NCBI GenBank assembly: GCA_016794425.1
Contig: JAEUHR010000042.1
Span: 62,001-126,000, forward strand
Direction: 5' to 3'
DNA length: 64,000 nt
Source of the DNA: Planctomycetota bacterium
GTDB taxonomy: Bacteria; Planctomycetota; UBA1135; UBA2386
Below the pieces are notes generated by a model that was given only the letters and a program-made list of their open reading frames with translations, made no database searches and had not been told where the DNA came from. Positions 17,513 to 29,919 of this stretch are shown piece by piece (position 1 is the first letter of the stretch; every line of letters begins with the position of its first letter). Position numbers and translations under genes: made by a program.

Positions 17513-18571
17513 ATGGACACGACGGCTCGACGAGAGCACTGGCTGCGCGCGATCGCCGCGGCCGCCGACCCCGCGGCCCTGGCCGCCATCGACACGCGCC
17601 TGTTCGGCCCGAAGGGCGAGGTGCCGGAGTTCGTGCGCAGCGTGACGGCGCTGCCGAAGGACGAACGGCCGGCGTTCGGCAAGGCCGCCAACGCGGTCAA
17701 GGTCGAAGTCGAGCAGGCGCTGGCCGCCCGCCGCGAGCAGTTCGCCGCCGCCGCGCTGGCGCAGGAACTCGCCGGCTCGGCGTTCGATCCGACCGAGCCG
17801 GGGCCGCGCGCCGCACGCGGCACGCTGCACCCGATCACGATCGTGCAGAACGAGCTGGTCGACCTGTTCACCAGCATGGGTTTCCGCTGGGAGGACGGCC
17901 CCGAGGTCGAGTCCGAGTACTTCAACTTCGACGCGCTGAACATCCCGGGCGACCATCCGGCGCGCGAGAGCCAGGACACGTTCTGGTGCAAGGCGCAGCC
18001 GGGGCTCGGCCGCAACCTGCTGCGCACGCACACGTCGCCGGTGCAGGTGCGCACGATGCAGCGGCTGACGCGGCAGGGTTTCCATGCGCCGCTGAAGGTC
18101 GTCGTGCCGGGCCGCTGCTTCCGCAGCGAGACCGTCGACAAGACGCACGAACACACCTTCTACCAGATGGAAGGTCTGGTCGTGGACCGCGACGTCAGCA
18201 CCGCGAACCTGATCCACACGATGAAGACCTGCCTGCGCGTGATCCTCGAGCGCGACGTGCAGGTGCGGCTGCGGCCCGGCTTCTTCCCGTTCGTCGAGCC
18301 CGGCTTCGAGCTCGACGTCAACTGTCCGTTCTGCAGCGGCCGCGGCTGTTCGGTCTGCAAGCAGTCCGGCTGGATCGAGATCCTGCCGTGCGGCATGGTG
18401 CATCCGAACGTGCTGCGCCAGGGCGGCATCGACCCCGAGGCCTACACCGGCTTCGCGTTCGGCATGGGCCTGCAGCGCGTCGTGATGCTGCGCTACGGCA
18501 TCGACGACATCCGTCAGTTCATGGGCGGCGACCTGCGCTTCCTGCGCCAGTTCCCGGAGGTGGCGCGATGA
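17513..18571 (+). CDS. pheS: Phenylalanyl-tRNA synthetase alpha subunit
   Basis: 352 residues from the ATG at 17513, preceded by GGAGGTGGG, one of the best ribosome-binding sites in the window. N-terminal coiled-coil arm (1-95), then class II core with motif 2 RCFRSETVDKTHEHTFYQME and motif 3 GFAFGMGLQRVVMLRYG. A Cys-rich loop CPFCSGRGCSVCKQSGW (two CxxC-type pairs) is present before EILPCGMVHP and probably binds zinc, as in some other bacterial PheS. With PheT it forms the alpha2-beta2 enzyme that charges tRNA-Phe. The stop overlaps the pheT start by 4 nt. Confidence 0.96.
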   Translation: MDTTARREHWLRAIAAAADPAALAAIDTRLFGPKGEVPEFVRSVTALPKDERPAFGKAANAVKVEVEQALAARREQFAAAALAQELAGSAFDPTEPGPRAARGTLHPITIVQNELVDLFTSMGFRWEDGPEVESEYFNFDALNIPGDHPARESQDTFWCKAQPGLGRNLLRTHTSPVQVRTMQRLTRQGFHAPLKVVVPGRCFRSETVDKTHEHTFYQMEGLVVDRDVSTANLIHTMKTCLRVILERDVQVRLRPGFFPFVEPGFELDVNCPFCSGRGCSVCKQSGWIEILPCGMVHPNVLRQGGIDPEAYTGFAFGMGLQRVVMLRYGIDDIRQFMGGDLRFLRQFPEVAR

Positions 18572-20976
18572 AGCTGTCGCTGCGCTGGTTGTCGCGGCAC
18601 GTCGACCTGACCGGTCTCGAGCCGAAGCAGATCCTCGCCGACCTGACGATGAGCACGGCCGAGATCGAGGGCCTGGAGCGCTTCGGCGACGGGCTCGAGT
18701 GCCTCGTCGTAGGCCACGTGCGCCAGTGCGAACGGCACCCCGATGCCGACAAGCTGTCGGTCTGCCAGGTCGACCTCGGTGCGGCTGGCGGCGTCGTGCA
18801 GATCGTCTGCGGCGCCGCCAACGTCGCCGCCGGCCAGCGCACAGTCGTGATCCGGCCCGGCGACACGCTGCCGGCGCAGGGCGGCAAGGGCGCACTGAAG
18901 ATCAAGGCGTCGAAGATCCGCGGCGTCGAGAGCAACGGCATGATCTGCTCCGAGGCCGAACTCGGCCTCGCCGAGGCAGCGCCGGGCATCCTGGTGCTGC
19001 CGGCCGACGCGCCGATCGGCGCGCGCTTCGTCGACGTGCTGCACGTGCAGGACTGGGTGTTCGAGATCGACAACAAGTCGATCAACCACCGCCCGGACCT
19101 GTGGGGCCACTACGGCTTCGCGCGCGAACTGGCGGCGATCTACGGCCGCGAGCTGAAGCCGCCGGTCGTGCCGGTCCCGTTCCCGGTCGAAGGCCGCAGC
19201 GTCGCGGTCGAGATCCGCGACCGCGACGCCTGCCCGCGCTACTGCGGACTCGTGATCGACGGCGTGGTCGCCGGCCCGTCGCCGCACGAACTGCGCTGGC
19301 AGCTCGCGGCGGTCGGCCAGCGCGCGATCAACCTGCCGGTCGACCTGACCAACTACGTGATGCTGGACCTCGGCCAGCCGATGCACGCGTTCGACGCGCG
19401 CCACGTCGGCACCGGTCCGATCCGGGTGCGGCGCGCCAGGGACGGCGAGTCGATCACGACGCTGGACGGCCACAAGCGCAAGCTGACGGCGCAGGACCTG
19501 CTGATCTGCAGCGGCGACAAGCCCGAGGCGCTGGCCGGCATCATGGGCGGCGAGGGCACGATGGTCGAGGCGGCGACGACGACGCTGTTCCTCGAGTCGG
19601 CGAACTTCCACGCCGCGACGATCCGCCGCACCAGCATGCGGCTCGGTCTGCGCACCGACGCCAGCGCGCGCTTCGAGAAGGCGCAGGATCCGGCCAACGC
19701 CGAACTCGCCGTGCACCTGTTCGTCGACCTGCTGCGGCGCTACTGCCCGTCCGCGAAGCCGCTCGGGCCGCTGGTCGACCCGGCGGGCTTCCGCTACGAG
19801 CCGAAGCGCATCGTGCTGCGGCGCGCGCGGCTGCACCAGAAGCTCGGGCTCGCGCTCGAGGATCCGCGTGTGCTGGGCATCCTCGAGTCGCTGGAGTTCG
19901 GCGTCACGGTCACGGCCGCCGGCTTCGAGGTCGCGGTGCCGAGCTTCCGCGCCACCAAGGACATCGCGATCGAGGACGACCTCGTCGAAGAGGTCGGCCG
20001 GATGTTCCGCTACGACAACATCCCCGAGGTGCCGCTGCGCGGCGTGATCGAGCCGCCGGTGCGCAACGAGGAGCTGTTCCTGCAGCGGCGGCTGCTCGAG
20101 GTCGCCTGCACCGACCTCGGCTGCAGCGAGGTCTACAACTACAGCTTCGTGCCGGATGCGGTCGTCGACGCCTGCGGCGCGGCGGCGCACGCCTACGTGC
20201 TGGTCGAGAACCCGACTGCACCCGAACAGTCGCGCATCCGCCGCCACGTGCTGCCGAGCCTGCTCGCCAGCGCCGTGCCGAACCTGCGCCAGCACGCCGA
20301 AGTGCGGCTCTGCGAGCGCGGCAAGGGCTACCACCCGGAGATGGCCGACGAACACCAGCTGCCGCACGAGGTGCACGAGCTCGCGTTCGTCTGGACGCGC
20401 CGCGACGGTGCGCACCCGTTCGGCGAACTGCGCGAGGCGATCGCCGCGCTGCTGGCGCGGCTCGGCTATCCGGCCGAACTGCAGCGCGTCTGGCACGGCA
20501 AGGACCAGCCGTGGGTGCACCCGCACCGCGCCGTCGCGATCGACCGCGACGGTTCGCCGGTCGGCTTCGTCGCGCACCTGCACCCGGCGATCGCGCGCAC
20601 GATGGCGCTGCCGGCGACCACGGCGATCGCGTGCCTCGACGTGCGCGCGCTGCTGGCGAACGGCCGCAAGATCGCGCGCTACCAGCCGGTGCCGACGTTC
20701 CCGCCGCTGCCGGTCGACGTCGCGCTGCTGGTCGACGAGGCGGTGTCGGTCGCGCAGGTGGCCGAGTTCCTGCGCACGGTCGGCAAGAAGCTCGTGCGCG
20801 ACGTGCAGCTGTTCGAGGTCTACCGCGGCGAGCGGCTGCCGGCCGGCAAGAAGAGCCTGAACTTCACGGTCACGCTCGGTGCCGACGACCGCACGCTGAC
20901 CGACCAGGACGAGGGCAAGTACCTCGGCAAGGTCCGCGAGCAGGCGGCGTCGATCGGCGGCGAGCTGCGCGGCTGA
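18568..20976 (+). CDS. pheT: Phenylalanyl-tRNA synthetase beta subunit
   Basis: 802 residues, normal length. Domains: N-terminal B1, EMAP-II-like tRNA-binding segment LVVGHVRQCERHPDADKLSV (about 45-155), B3/B4 editing region with NYVMLDLGQPMHAFDA, B5 (about 400-475), catalytic-like core and C-terminal FDX-ACB domain (YQPVPTFPPLPVDVALLVDE to the end). It contributes tRNA binding and hydrolysis of Tyr-tRNA-Phe. ATG at 18568 overlaps pheS (ATGA), giving equal translation of both subunits. The following gene is on the opposite strand, 32 nt away. Confidence 0.96.
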   Translation: MKLSLRWLSRHVDLTGLEPKQILADLTMSTAEIEGLERFGDGLECLVVGHVRQCERHPDADKLSVCQVDLGAAGGVVQIVCGAANVAAGQRTVVIRPGDTLPAQGGKGALKIKASKIRGVESNGMICSEAELGLAEAAPGILVLPADAPIGARFVDVLHVQDWVFEIDNKSINHRPDLWGHYGFARELAAIYGRELKPPVVPVPFPVEGRSVAVEIRDRDACPRYCGLVIDGVVAGPSPHELRWQLAAVGQRAINLPVDLTNYVMLDLGQPMHAFDARHVGTGPIRVRRARDGESITTLDGHKRKLTAQDLLICSGDKPEALAGIMGGEGTMVEAATTTLFLESANFHAATIRRTSMRLGLRTDASARFEKAQDPANAELAVHLFVDLLRRYCPSAKPLGPLVDPAGFRYEPKRIVLRRARLHQKLGLALEDPRVLGILESLEFGVTVTAAGFEVAVPSFRATKDIAIEDDLVEEVGRMFRYDNIPEVPLRGVIEPPVRNEELFLQRRLLEVACTDLGCSEVYNYSFVPDAVVDACGAAAHAYVLVENPTAPEQSRIRRHVLPSLLASAVPNLRQHAEVRLCERGKGYHPEMADEHQLPHEVHELAFVWTRRDGAHPFGELREAIAALLARLGYPAELQRVWHGKDQPWVHPHRAVAIDRDGSPVGFVAHLHPAIARTMALPATTAIACLDVRALLANGRKIARYQPVPTFPPLPVDVALLVDEAVSVAQVAEFLRTVGKKLVRDVQLFEVYRGERLPAGKKSLNFTVTLGADDRTLTDQDEGKYLGKVREQAASIGGELRG

Positions 20977-21008
20977 GTGGCCGGTGCGCCGCGGCACGTC
21001 GGCACGGT

Positions 21009-21383
21009 TCAGCGTCGGAACGTGAACGCCAGCAGATCGACGCCGTCGCGGCGGATCTCCTGCACGATGCGGTGCTCCCGCGCGGCGAGGCCCTGCCAAG
21101 CCGCGGTCGACATCGCCATGCCGCGCACGACGACGCCGAAGCGCTGCAGCAGGGCGCCGGTGCACTCCCAGATCTCCTGCCGCTCGCCGAGGGACAATGC
21201 GTCGACGACGGCGACGACCTCGAGGTCGGCTTCGTCGCCATGCAGGCGTGCGCCGAACACCCGCAGCAGCCGCAGCCGCGGCCCGAAGCGCTCGCGAAGG
21301 TAACCGGCGTAGGCGCCCAGTGCCTGCCGTTCGCGGTGGTGCAGCGCCTCGTGCGGCGGGTTGGGGTACGGACCGAGCGGCAT
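21009..21383 (-). CDS. Small nucleotidyltransferase-like protein, degenerate
   Basis: 124 residues from the ATG at 21383, which lies 7 nt after a TAGCGT box. RLLRVFGARLHGDEADLEVV looks like the minimal nucleotidyltransferase (MNT) signature FGSRARG-x-DSDLDL, but the Ser after Gly is Ala and the second metal Asp of DxD is Glu (D-L-E), so activity is doubtful. The rest is alpha/beta (VAVVDALSLGERQEIWE, VVVRGMAMSTAAWQGL, EHRIVQEIRRDGVDLL), as expected for the fold. No HEPN partner is adjacent, unlike MNT/HEPN toxin-antitoxin pairs. It could be a diverged MNT antitoxin-type adenylyltransferase or a regulatory relic. Confidence 0.5.
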   Translation of the reverse strand: MPLGPYPNPPHEALHHRERQALGAYAGYLRERFGPRLRLLRVFGARLHGDEADLEVVAVVDALSLGERQEIWECTGALLQRFGVVVRGMAMSTAAWQGLAAREHRIVQEIRRDGVDLLAFTFRR

Positions 21384-21390
21384 GGCGCGG

Positions 21391-21419
21391 ACGCTAGCCC
21401 TGGCCGTGAAGTCCGGCAA
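21391..21419 (-). promoter_or_regulatory. Promoter giving leaderless nucleotidyltransferase mRNA
   Basis: On the minus strand TTGCCG (21419-21414), a 17-nt spacer and TAGCGT (21396-21391). The -10 ends 7 nt before the ATG at 21383, so the first transcribed base should be at or very near the start codon. Confidence 0.55.
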
Positions 21420-21458
21420 GGAGCGGCGGCGATGGCCCGGCCGCGGTACGAAAAGCGC

Positions 21459-22331
21459 ATGCGCGTCCACCTGATCGACGGCACCTACGAGCTCTACCGC
21501 AGCTTCTACGGCGCGCCGCCAGCGACCGCGCCGGACGGCCGCGAGGTCGGGGCGGTGCGCGGCATGCTGGCGTCGTTCGCGGCGCTGCTGCGCGAACCCG
21601 ACGTCACGCACGCAGCGGTCGCGTTCGACACGGTGATCGAGTCGTTCCGCAACGACCTGTGGGCCGGCTACAAGACCGGCGCCGGCATCGACCCGCCGCT
21701 GTGGGCCCAGTTCCCGCTGGCCGAACGCGCCGCGCGCGCGCTCGGCCTGACGGTGTGGTCGATGGTGGAGTTCGAGGCCGACGACGCGCTGGCGACCGCG
21801 GCGGCGCGCTTCGCCGGCGACCCGCGCGTGGTGCAGGTGCGGCTGTGCACGCCGGACAAGGATCTGGCGCAGATGGTGCGCGGCGACCGCATCGTGCAGC
21901 TCGACCGGCGCAAGCAGCTGGTGCTCGACGAGGCCGCGGTGCGCGCGAAGTTCGGCGTCGGGCCGCAGTCGATCCCGGACCTGCTGGCGCTGGTCGGCGA
22001 CGAGCAGGACGGCATACCGGGCGTGCCGCGGTGGGGCGCCAAGTCGGCGGCGACGGTGCTGGCGCGCTACGAACACCTGGCGGCGATCCCGCGCGACGCC
22101 GCCGACTGGGACGTCGCCGTGCGCGGCGCCACAGCGCTGGCGCAGAGCCTCGCCGAACACCGCAGCGAAGTCGCGCTGTGGCACCGCCTCGCGACGCTGC
22201 GCACCGACGTGCCGCTGGCCGAGTCGCTCGACGACCTGCGCTGGCGCGGGCCCGCCCCGGACCTCGCGCCGCTGTGCCGCGAACTCGGCTACGAACGGCT
22301 GCTCGAACGCGTGCCGCCGCCGCGGCCGTGA
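21459..22331 (+). CDS. Stand-alone 5'-3' exonuclease (PolA N-domain/Xni-like)
   Basis: 290 residues from the ATG at 21459 (MRVHLIDGTYELYRSFYG); an in-frame ATG at 21432 would add nine residues. It matches the FEN-type nuclease domain of DNA polymerase I: the first metal site in LIDGTYEL, FEADDALATAA, CTPDKDLAQMV, then the helix-3-turn-helix DNA clamp SIPDLLALVGDEQDGIPGVP and WGAKSAATVLARYE. No polymerase domain follows. E. coli ExoIX (Xni) is similar in size but lacks some metal ligands; here the acidic residues look largely kept, so flap removal or DNA repair is plausible. It is transcribed divergently from the nucleotidyltransferase gene and ends 3 nt from the convergent Nudix gene. Confidence 0.85.
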   Translation: MRVHLIDGTYELYRSFYGAPPATAPDGREVGAVRGMLASFAALLREPDVTHAAVAFDTVIESFRNDLWAGYKTGAGIDPPLWAQFPLAERAARALGLTVWSMVEFEADDALATAAARFAGDPRVVQVRLCTPDKDLAQMVRGDRIVQLDRRKQLVLDEAAVRAKFGVGPQSIPDLLALVGDEQDGIPGVPRWGAKSAATVLARYEHLAAIPRDAADWDVAVRGATALAQSLAEHRSEVALWHRLATLRTDVPLAESLDDLRWRGPAPDLAPLCRELGYERLLERVPPPRP

Positions 22332-22334
22332 CCG

Positions 22335-22904
22335 TCAGTCGCGGAGCCGTGCCACCAGGTCGCGCACGAAGCGCGCGGTCAGGCCCCACAGCAGGTCGCT
22401 GCCGATCTCGAAGTGCGGGCTGATGCGCGGCTGGTAGCCGGTCGCGGTCGGCGGCGGCGTGCGTTCGCGCCAGCGTGTCTCGTCGCGCAGGTCGGCGAGC
22501 GGCACGTGCAGCACGCGCACGACTTCGCGCGGGTCCGGCACCAGCGGCACCGGCTCGATGCGCGCGACCAGGCAGTGCACCAGGATGCCGGACGAACTCT
22601 CGCGCGGCGGCAGCATGCCGAGCACGCGCACGGCGTCCCGGGGCACCGCGACCTCCTCGTGGCACTCGCGCAGCGCGCAGGCGATCGGATCCTCGTCGCC
22701 GTGCCGCATGCCGCCCGGGAAGCCGATCTGGCCCGCGTGCTGGCGCAGGCCTTCGGGCCGCACCGCGAACAGCAGGTGGTCGCGGCCGTCGCGCGCGACG
22801 ATCGGACAGACCACCGCGGCGAGCCGCAGCTCGGTGCTGAGCCACGGCCCGGGCTCGGGCAGGCGCTGCAGCAACAGGGCGTCGAGGTCGTTCGTCGCGG
22901 ACAC
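22335..22904 (-). CDS. Nudix hydrolase, CoA pyrophosphatase type
   Basis: 189 residues from the GTG at 22904. It carries both signatures of the CoA-pyrophosphatase group: the UPF0035 motif LLFAVRPEGLRQHAGQIGFP immediately before the Nudix box GGMRHGDEDPIACALRECHE followed by E (G-x5-E-x7-RE-x2-EE). These enzymes cleave CoA or oxidised CoA to 3',5'-ADP and phosphopantetheine in the cytoplasm. Length is normal (about 190-210). It lies downstream of the S41-methyltransferase pair on the same strand but is separated by a hairpin, so it may have its own promoter. Confidence 0.88.
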   Translation of the reverse strand: MSATNDLDALLLQRLPEPGPWLSTELRLAAVVCPIVARDGRDHLLFAVRPEGLRQHAGQIGFPGGMRHGDEDPIACALRECHEEVAVPRDAVRVLGMLPPRESSSGILVHCLVARIEPVPLVPDPREVVRVLHVPLADLRDETRWRERTPPPTATGYQPRISPHFEIGSDLLWGLTARFVRDLVARLRD

Positions 22905-22922
22905 GGTAGGGCCTGCTTACCC

Positions 22923-22940
22923 GCGCCGGCGAACCGGCGC
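22923..22940 (-). terminator. UUCG-loop hairpin after the RlmI-like gene
   Basis: On the minus strand GCGCCGG-TTCG-CCGGCGC forms a perfect 7-bp stem with a UUCG tetraloop, 33 nt after the methyltransferase stop. There is no U-tract, so it is a candidate terminator or intercistronic hairpin. Confidence 0.45.
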
Positions 22941-22972
22941 CACCCGGGTGCAGCGCCGCGCACGGTGTCCGT

Positions 22973-24147
22973 TCACCGCACCTGCAGCACCGCAACCTTC
23001 AGGTAGCGCGTCTCCGGACACTCGAGCGCGACCGGGTGGTCGGCGCCGGCGCCGCGCAGGTAGAGCAGCCGCACGTCGCGCCGCGCCTCGGCCGCCGCGT
23101 CGCGCAACAGGCGCACGAACGCGTCCTCGGACACGCTGCCCGAGCACGAGCAGGTGACGACGACGCCGCCGCGGTCGACCTTCTCGAGGCCGAGGCGGTT
23201 CAGGTCGCGGTAGCGCGCGAGGCCTTGTTCGATCTCGTCCTTGTTGTGCACCCACTTCGGCGGGTCGAGCACGATCAGGTCGTGCGCGCCGGGCTGCGCC
23301 TCGCGCAGCAGGTCGAACGCGTCGCCGTGCACGGCCTGCAGCGTCAGCTGGTTGGCCTTGGCGTTGTGCCGCGTCTGGGCGACCATCGCCTCGTCGAGGT
23401 CGGCGGCGACCACCTTGGCGGCGCCGCCGGTGACCGCGTTCAACGCGAAGCCGCCGCTGTTGCAGCACAGGTCGAGCACCGAGCGCCCCTTGGCGAGCTG
23501 CCGCACGAGCCAGCGGTTGTCGCGCTGGTCGGCGAAGAAACCGGTCTTGTGGCCGGTGCCGGCCTCGACGGCGTAGACCAGCCCGTGTTCGCGCACGGTG
23601 GTCGCGACCGGCTGCGGGCGCGGCACCTTGTCCATGCCCTCGCGTTCGGCCCAATCCTTGTCCTGCAGCAGCACGAGCTTGGCGCCGGTGTAGCGGCGCA
23701 GCAGCCATTCGCCGAGCGGCTCGAGCTGCTGCTGCATGCCGAGCGAGGCGACCTGCGCCACGAACGCCGCGCCGAGCTTGTCGAGCACCAGGCCCGGGAA
23801 GCCGTCGCCTTCGGCGTGCACCAGCCGGTAGGCGTCGGTGTGGCGCGACAGCCCGAGCACTTCCTCGCGCAGCTGCACCGCCTGCTGCAGCGCGCGGACG
23901 AAGTGGCCGCGCACGTCGGCGGTCGCCTCGTCGGCGAACATGCGCAGCGCCAGCTCGGCGCGCGGGTTGTAGAAGCCGGTGCCGACCAGCTTGCCGTCCC
24001 GGTCACGCACCACGCAGGCGCTGCCGGCCGGCAGCGGCGCGTCGGGCTTCTGCACCATCTTGCGGTAGAACCACGGATGGCGGCCGTGCACGCGCACCTT
24101 GAGACGCAGCGTCGGCAGCGGCCGCGCCGGATCGGCGGAGCGGCGGC

Positions 24148-24151
<4 letters not shown>
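22973..24151 (-). CDS. RlmI-like class I rRNA cytosine methyltransferase
   Basis: 392 residues from the ATG at 24151, overlapping the S41 peptidase stop by 4 nt. Layout: N-terminal PUA-like domain (LRLKVRVHGRHPWFYRKMV), RlmI-type middle domain (AEGDGFPGLVLDKLG) and SAM-methyltransferase core with GHKTGFFADQRDNRWL, motif I LDLCCNSGGFALNA, acidic loop VVAADLDEAM, motif IV LIVLDPPKWVHNK and VVVTCSCSGSVSEDAF. This is the COG1092 family; E. coli RlmI makes m5C1962 in 23S rRNA. Target assignment is by similarity only. Its coupling to a tricorn-like protease gene seems to be operon convenience. Confidence 0.85.
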
Positions 24152-27426
<3,275 letters not shown>

Positions 27427-27544
27427 ACAGGACTGCGCGCAGCCGCGCCGCGCAAGCTCGACCCGGTCGACCGTGCACGCGCCGACGCTGCGGTGCGACG
27501 GCGCGCTCGCCGCCGTTGCCGGTGCCTTGGCGACAGGGAGCCCA

Positions 27545-27572
27545 TTGTGGCGCGGCGACCTCGGGGTAGGCT
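27545..27572 (+). promoter_or_regulatory. Promoter of secreted paralogue A
   Basis: TTGTGG (27545-27550), 16-nt spacer, TAGGCT (27567-27572). The same arrangement with TTGTGC precedes paralogue B, so both genes likely share control. The leader would be about 42 nt and pyrimidine-rich. Confidence 0.55.
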
Positions 27573-27620
27573 GGGTTTGCCCGTCTCTGCCCCGTTCGTC
27601 TCCTTTCCGTGCCCAGAACC

Positions 27621-29837
27621 ATGCAACGAGCAGTCGTCTCCCTCTGCTTCCTGGCTGCCACCGCGGCCGCGCAGTCCAACACCGTGCCAGGCCTCGACGG
27701 CAAGTTGGACGTCGTCAACAACTTCACCTACCAGGGCCGCCGCGGCGCCGCCTACCCGAACGGCGAGATCGGGGCCGCGATGCTGAACACGATGTGCAAC
27801 CCCGGGACCGTCAACATCCCGTGGTACGCGGCGTGGGACGACGGCAACCCGATGGGTGAGAACCACCCGAAGTTCGGCTTCCTGATGGTCCGCGTCGCCA
27901 ACGACAAGATCGAACAGATCAGCGACCGCAGCTTCTGCAAGCACGCGTTCACGTCGACCAACGGTAGCGGCACCTGCGGCACCTGCATCAGCCCCGGCAC
28001 CGGCCAGCTGATGGGCGTGCACTGCAGCGACACCTACGGCGTCGGCAACAACGCCGACCGCAACTGGCTCGGCCCGGCAGACGAGATCAACCCGTGGCTC
28101 GGCACCTGGTCGCGCACCGGCAGCTACTTCGACGTCGGCGACGCCGGCACCGGCACGGTCGACGGCATCAAGAGCCTCAGCACCACCGGCTACGACTCGG
28201 TCAAGTACCGCGTGACGATGCGCGAGGTCGACCTGACCACGGCCGGCGCGCAGTACTTCTACGGCATCCACCTGGTGCACGAAGGCGAAGCGCTCGCGAA
28301 CCGCTGGGACAACCTCGCGTCGCGCGGCTGCACGCCGACCTGGAACGGCTCGACGTGGACGTTCCCGAACAGTGCCGTCGGCCAGGTCTACGGCTCGATC
28401 CTGCAGCACTGGACCGGCGCGACGCTGAACAGCAACAGCAACGGCAGTGACGACGGCCGCTTCTTCGTCGCGGTCAAGACCACGGCGCTCGGCGGTGGCG
28501 TCTACCACTACGAGTACGCGGTCCACAACGCCGACAACTCGCGCGGCGCGGCGACCTTCTCGGTGCCGATCGACGCGGCGGCGACCGCGTCGAACTTCAC
28601 GTTCCGCGACATCGACCAGAACGCGCTGAACAACTGGACCGCCGCGCGCGTCGGCAACGAGATCGTGTTCTCGGCCCCGCCCGGCAACGCGCTGCGCTGG
28701 AACACGATCTACAACTTCGGCTTCAACGCCAACGTGGTGCCGTCGGTCGGCATCTGCGAACTCGACCAGGCGCTGCCCGGTGCCGGCGCGCTGTCGGTCA
28801 CGGTCACGACCAAGGTGCCGAGCGGCCTGCCGGGTGCGGACTTCGCGCTGGTCGGCCAGGGCTGCGGCGACTGCACGGCCTCGTTCTACGAGATCGCCAA
28901 CTTCGACCTCGCCAACCGCAAGATGAAGTTGACCTACGCGGGCGGTGGCTACTCGGTCGCCGACAGCACGGCCAACTTCGTCGCTCCGACCGGCGGCAAC
29001 CTGAGCCAGACCGACGACGACCAGGACATCTACAACCTCGGCTTCTCGCTGCCCTATCCGGGTGGCACGACGACGCAGGTCCGGATCTGCTCGAACGGCT
29101 TCGTGTCGCCGGCCGGTGACAACGGCACGACCTACACGCCGTCCAGCAGTGCGTTCCTCAGCGGCAACGCACGGTGGGCGGCTTGCTGGCGCGACCTGAC
29201 GCCGAGCGGCGCCAACAACGTCTACGCACAGACGGTCTCGGGCATCGCCTACATCACCTGGCAGAACGTGCCGAACTACAGCCAGACGGGCAGCGCCAAC
29301 ACGTTCCAGGTGCAACTGCACCCGAACGGCGACGTGCACGTGATCTGGCAGGCGATGAGCGCCACCGGCTCCGCGGCGCTGGTCGGCTGGACGCCCGGTG
29401 CGGCCAGCGATCCGGGCCCGCGCGACCTGTCGGCCGACATCACCAGCGGCTTCACGGTCTGCGCCGACGATTCGCTGGCGCTGGCGATGGCGCCGTCCGC
29501 TCGGCCGATCCTGAACACCACGGTGAACCTGCAGATCACCAACCTGCCGGCGAGTTCGCTGGGCGGCGTGATGGTGTTCTCGCCGACCGAGATCCCGGGC
29601 GGCATCGACCTCGGCTTCCTGAACATGGCGGGCTGCTTCGGCTACCAGCTGCCGGACATCCTGGGCTCGTTCTTCGCGGCGCCGCCGCCGTCGGTGAACT
29701 GGCCGTTCACGGTGCCGAACGACAACGGCCTGGTCGGCCAGACGACGATGTTCCAGGGGCTGATGATCGCGCCGGGCTTCACCGGCTCGGGCTTCCTCAC
29801 CACGAACGGCGTGCGCTTCCTCTACGGCCTGCTGTAG
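27621..29837 (+). CDS. Large secreted protein, paralogue A
   Basis: 738 residues from ATG 27621; a GTG at 27609 is less likely. Signal peptide MQRAVVSLCFLAATAAAQ, then SNTVPGLDGKLDVVNN. I do not know a named family. Part 1 (about 20-400) is Asn/Asp/Gly/Trp-rich with conserved Cys (CGTCISPGTG, HCSDTYG) and LGPADEINPWLGTW. Part 2 (about 400-610) has NLGFSLPYPGGTTT, CSNGFVSPAGDN and NTFQVQLHPNGDVHVIWQAM, resembling extracellular jelly-roll domains with the strand pattern F-P-F/Y-G ... SNG. Part 3 (about 625-738) is a beta-rich C-terminal domain with PTEIPGGIDLGF. Probably an abundant extracellular or cell-surface protein. Paralogue B follows 154 nt later with exactly the same length. Confidence 0.72.
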   Translation: MQRAVVSLCFLAATAAAQSNTVPGLDGKLDVVNNFTYQGRRGAAYPNGEIGAAMLNTMCNPGTVNIPWYAAWDDGNPMGENHPKFGFLMVRVANDKIEQISDRSFCKHAFTSTNGSGTCGTCISPGTGQLMGVHCSDTYGVGNNADRNWLGPADEINPWLGTWSRTGSYFDVGDAGTGTVDGIKSLSTTGYDSVKYRVTMREVDLTTAGAQYFYGIHLVHEGEALANRWDNLASRGCTPTWNGSTWTFPNSAVGQVYGSILQHWTGATLNSNSNGSDDGRFFVAVKTTALGGGVYHYEYAVHNADNSRGAATFSVPIDAAATASNFTFRDIDQNALNNWTAARVGNEIVFSAPPGNALRWNTIYNFGFNANVVPSVGICELDQALPGAGALSVTVTTKVPSGLPGADFALVGQGCGDCTASFYEIANFDLANRKMKLTYAGGGYSVADSTANFVAPTGGNLSQTDDDQDIYNLGFSLPYPGGTTTQVRICSNGFVSPAGDNGTTYTPSSSAFLSGNARWAACWRDLTPSGANNVYAQTVSGIAYITWQNVPNYSQTGSANTFQVQLHPNGDVHVIWQAMSATGSAALVGWTPGAASDPGPRDLSADITSGFTVCADDSLALAMAPSARPILNTTVNLQITNLPASSLGGVMVFSPTEIPGGIDLGFLNMAGCFGYQLPDILGSFFAAPPPSVNWPFTVPNDNGLVGQTTMFQGLMIAPGFTGSGFLTTNGVRFLYGLL

Positions 29838-29845
29838 GCCCGCGC

Positions 29846-29894
29846 GGCACGTGCCGTGCTCACCGGCCCGGGTCGGCGCGCCGATCCGGGCCGG
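29846..29894 (+). terminator. Palindromic termination region after paralogue A
   Basis: GGCACGTGCC (29846-29855) is a 10-bp palindrome, followed by a near-perfect 32-bp palindrome at 29863-29894 whose two 16-nt arms (CCGGCCCGGGTCGGCG and its complement with one G-T wobble) can fold into a very stable hairpin. No U-tract follows. It sits between paralogue A and the promoter of B, fitting a terminator or insulating hairpin. Confidence 0.55.
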
Positions 29895-29919
29895 CGCACG
29901 TACGCGGCGCCGGGCGGGG

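Noticed and set aside
29846..29894. Palindromes as ends of an insertion sequence or attachment site
   Set aside because: No transposase or integrase gene, no target duplication; the two flanking genes are intact paralogues.
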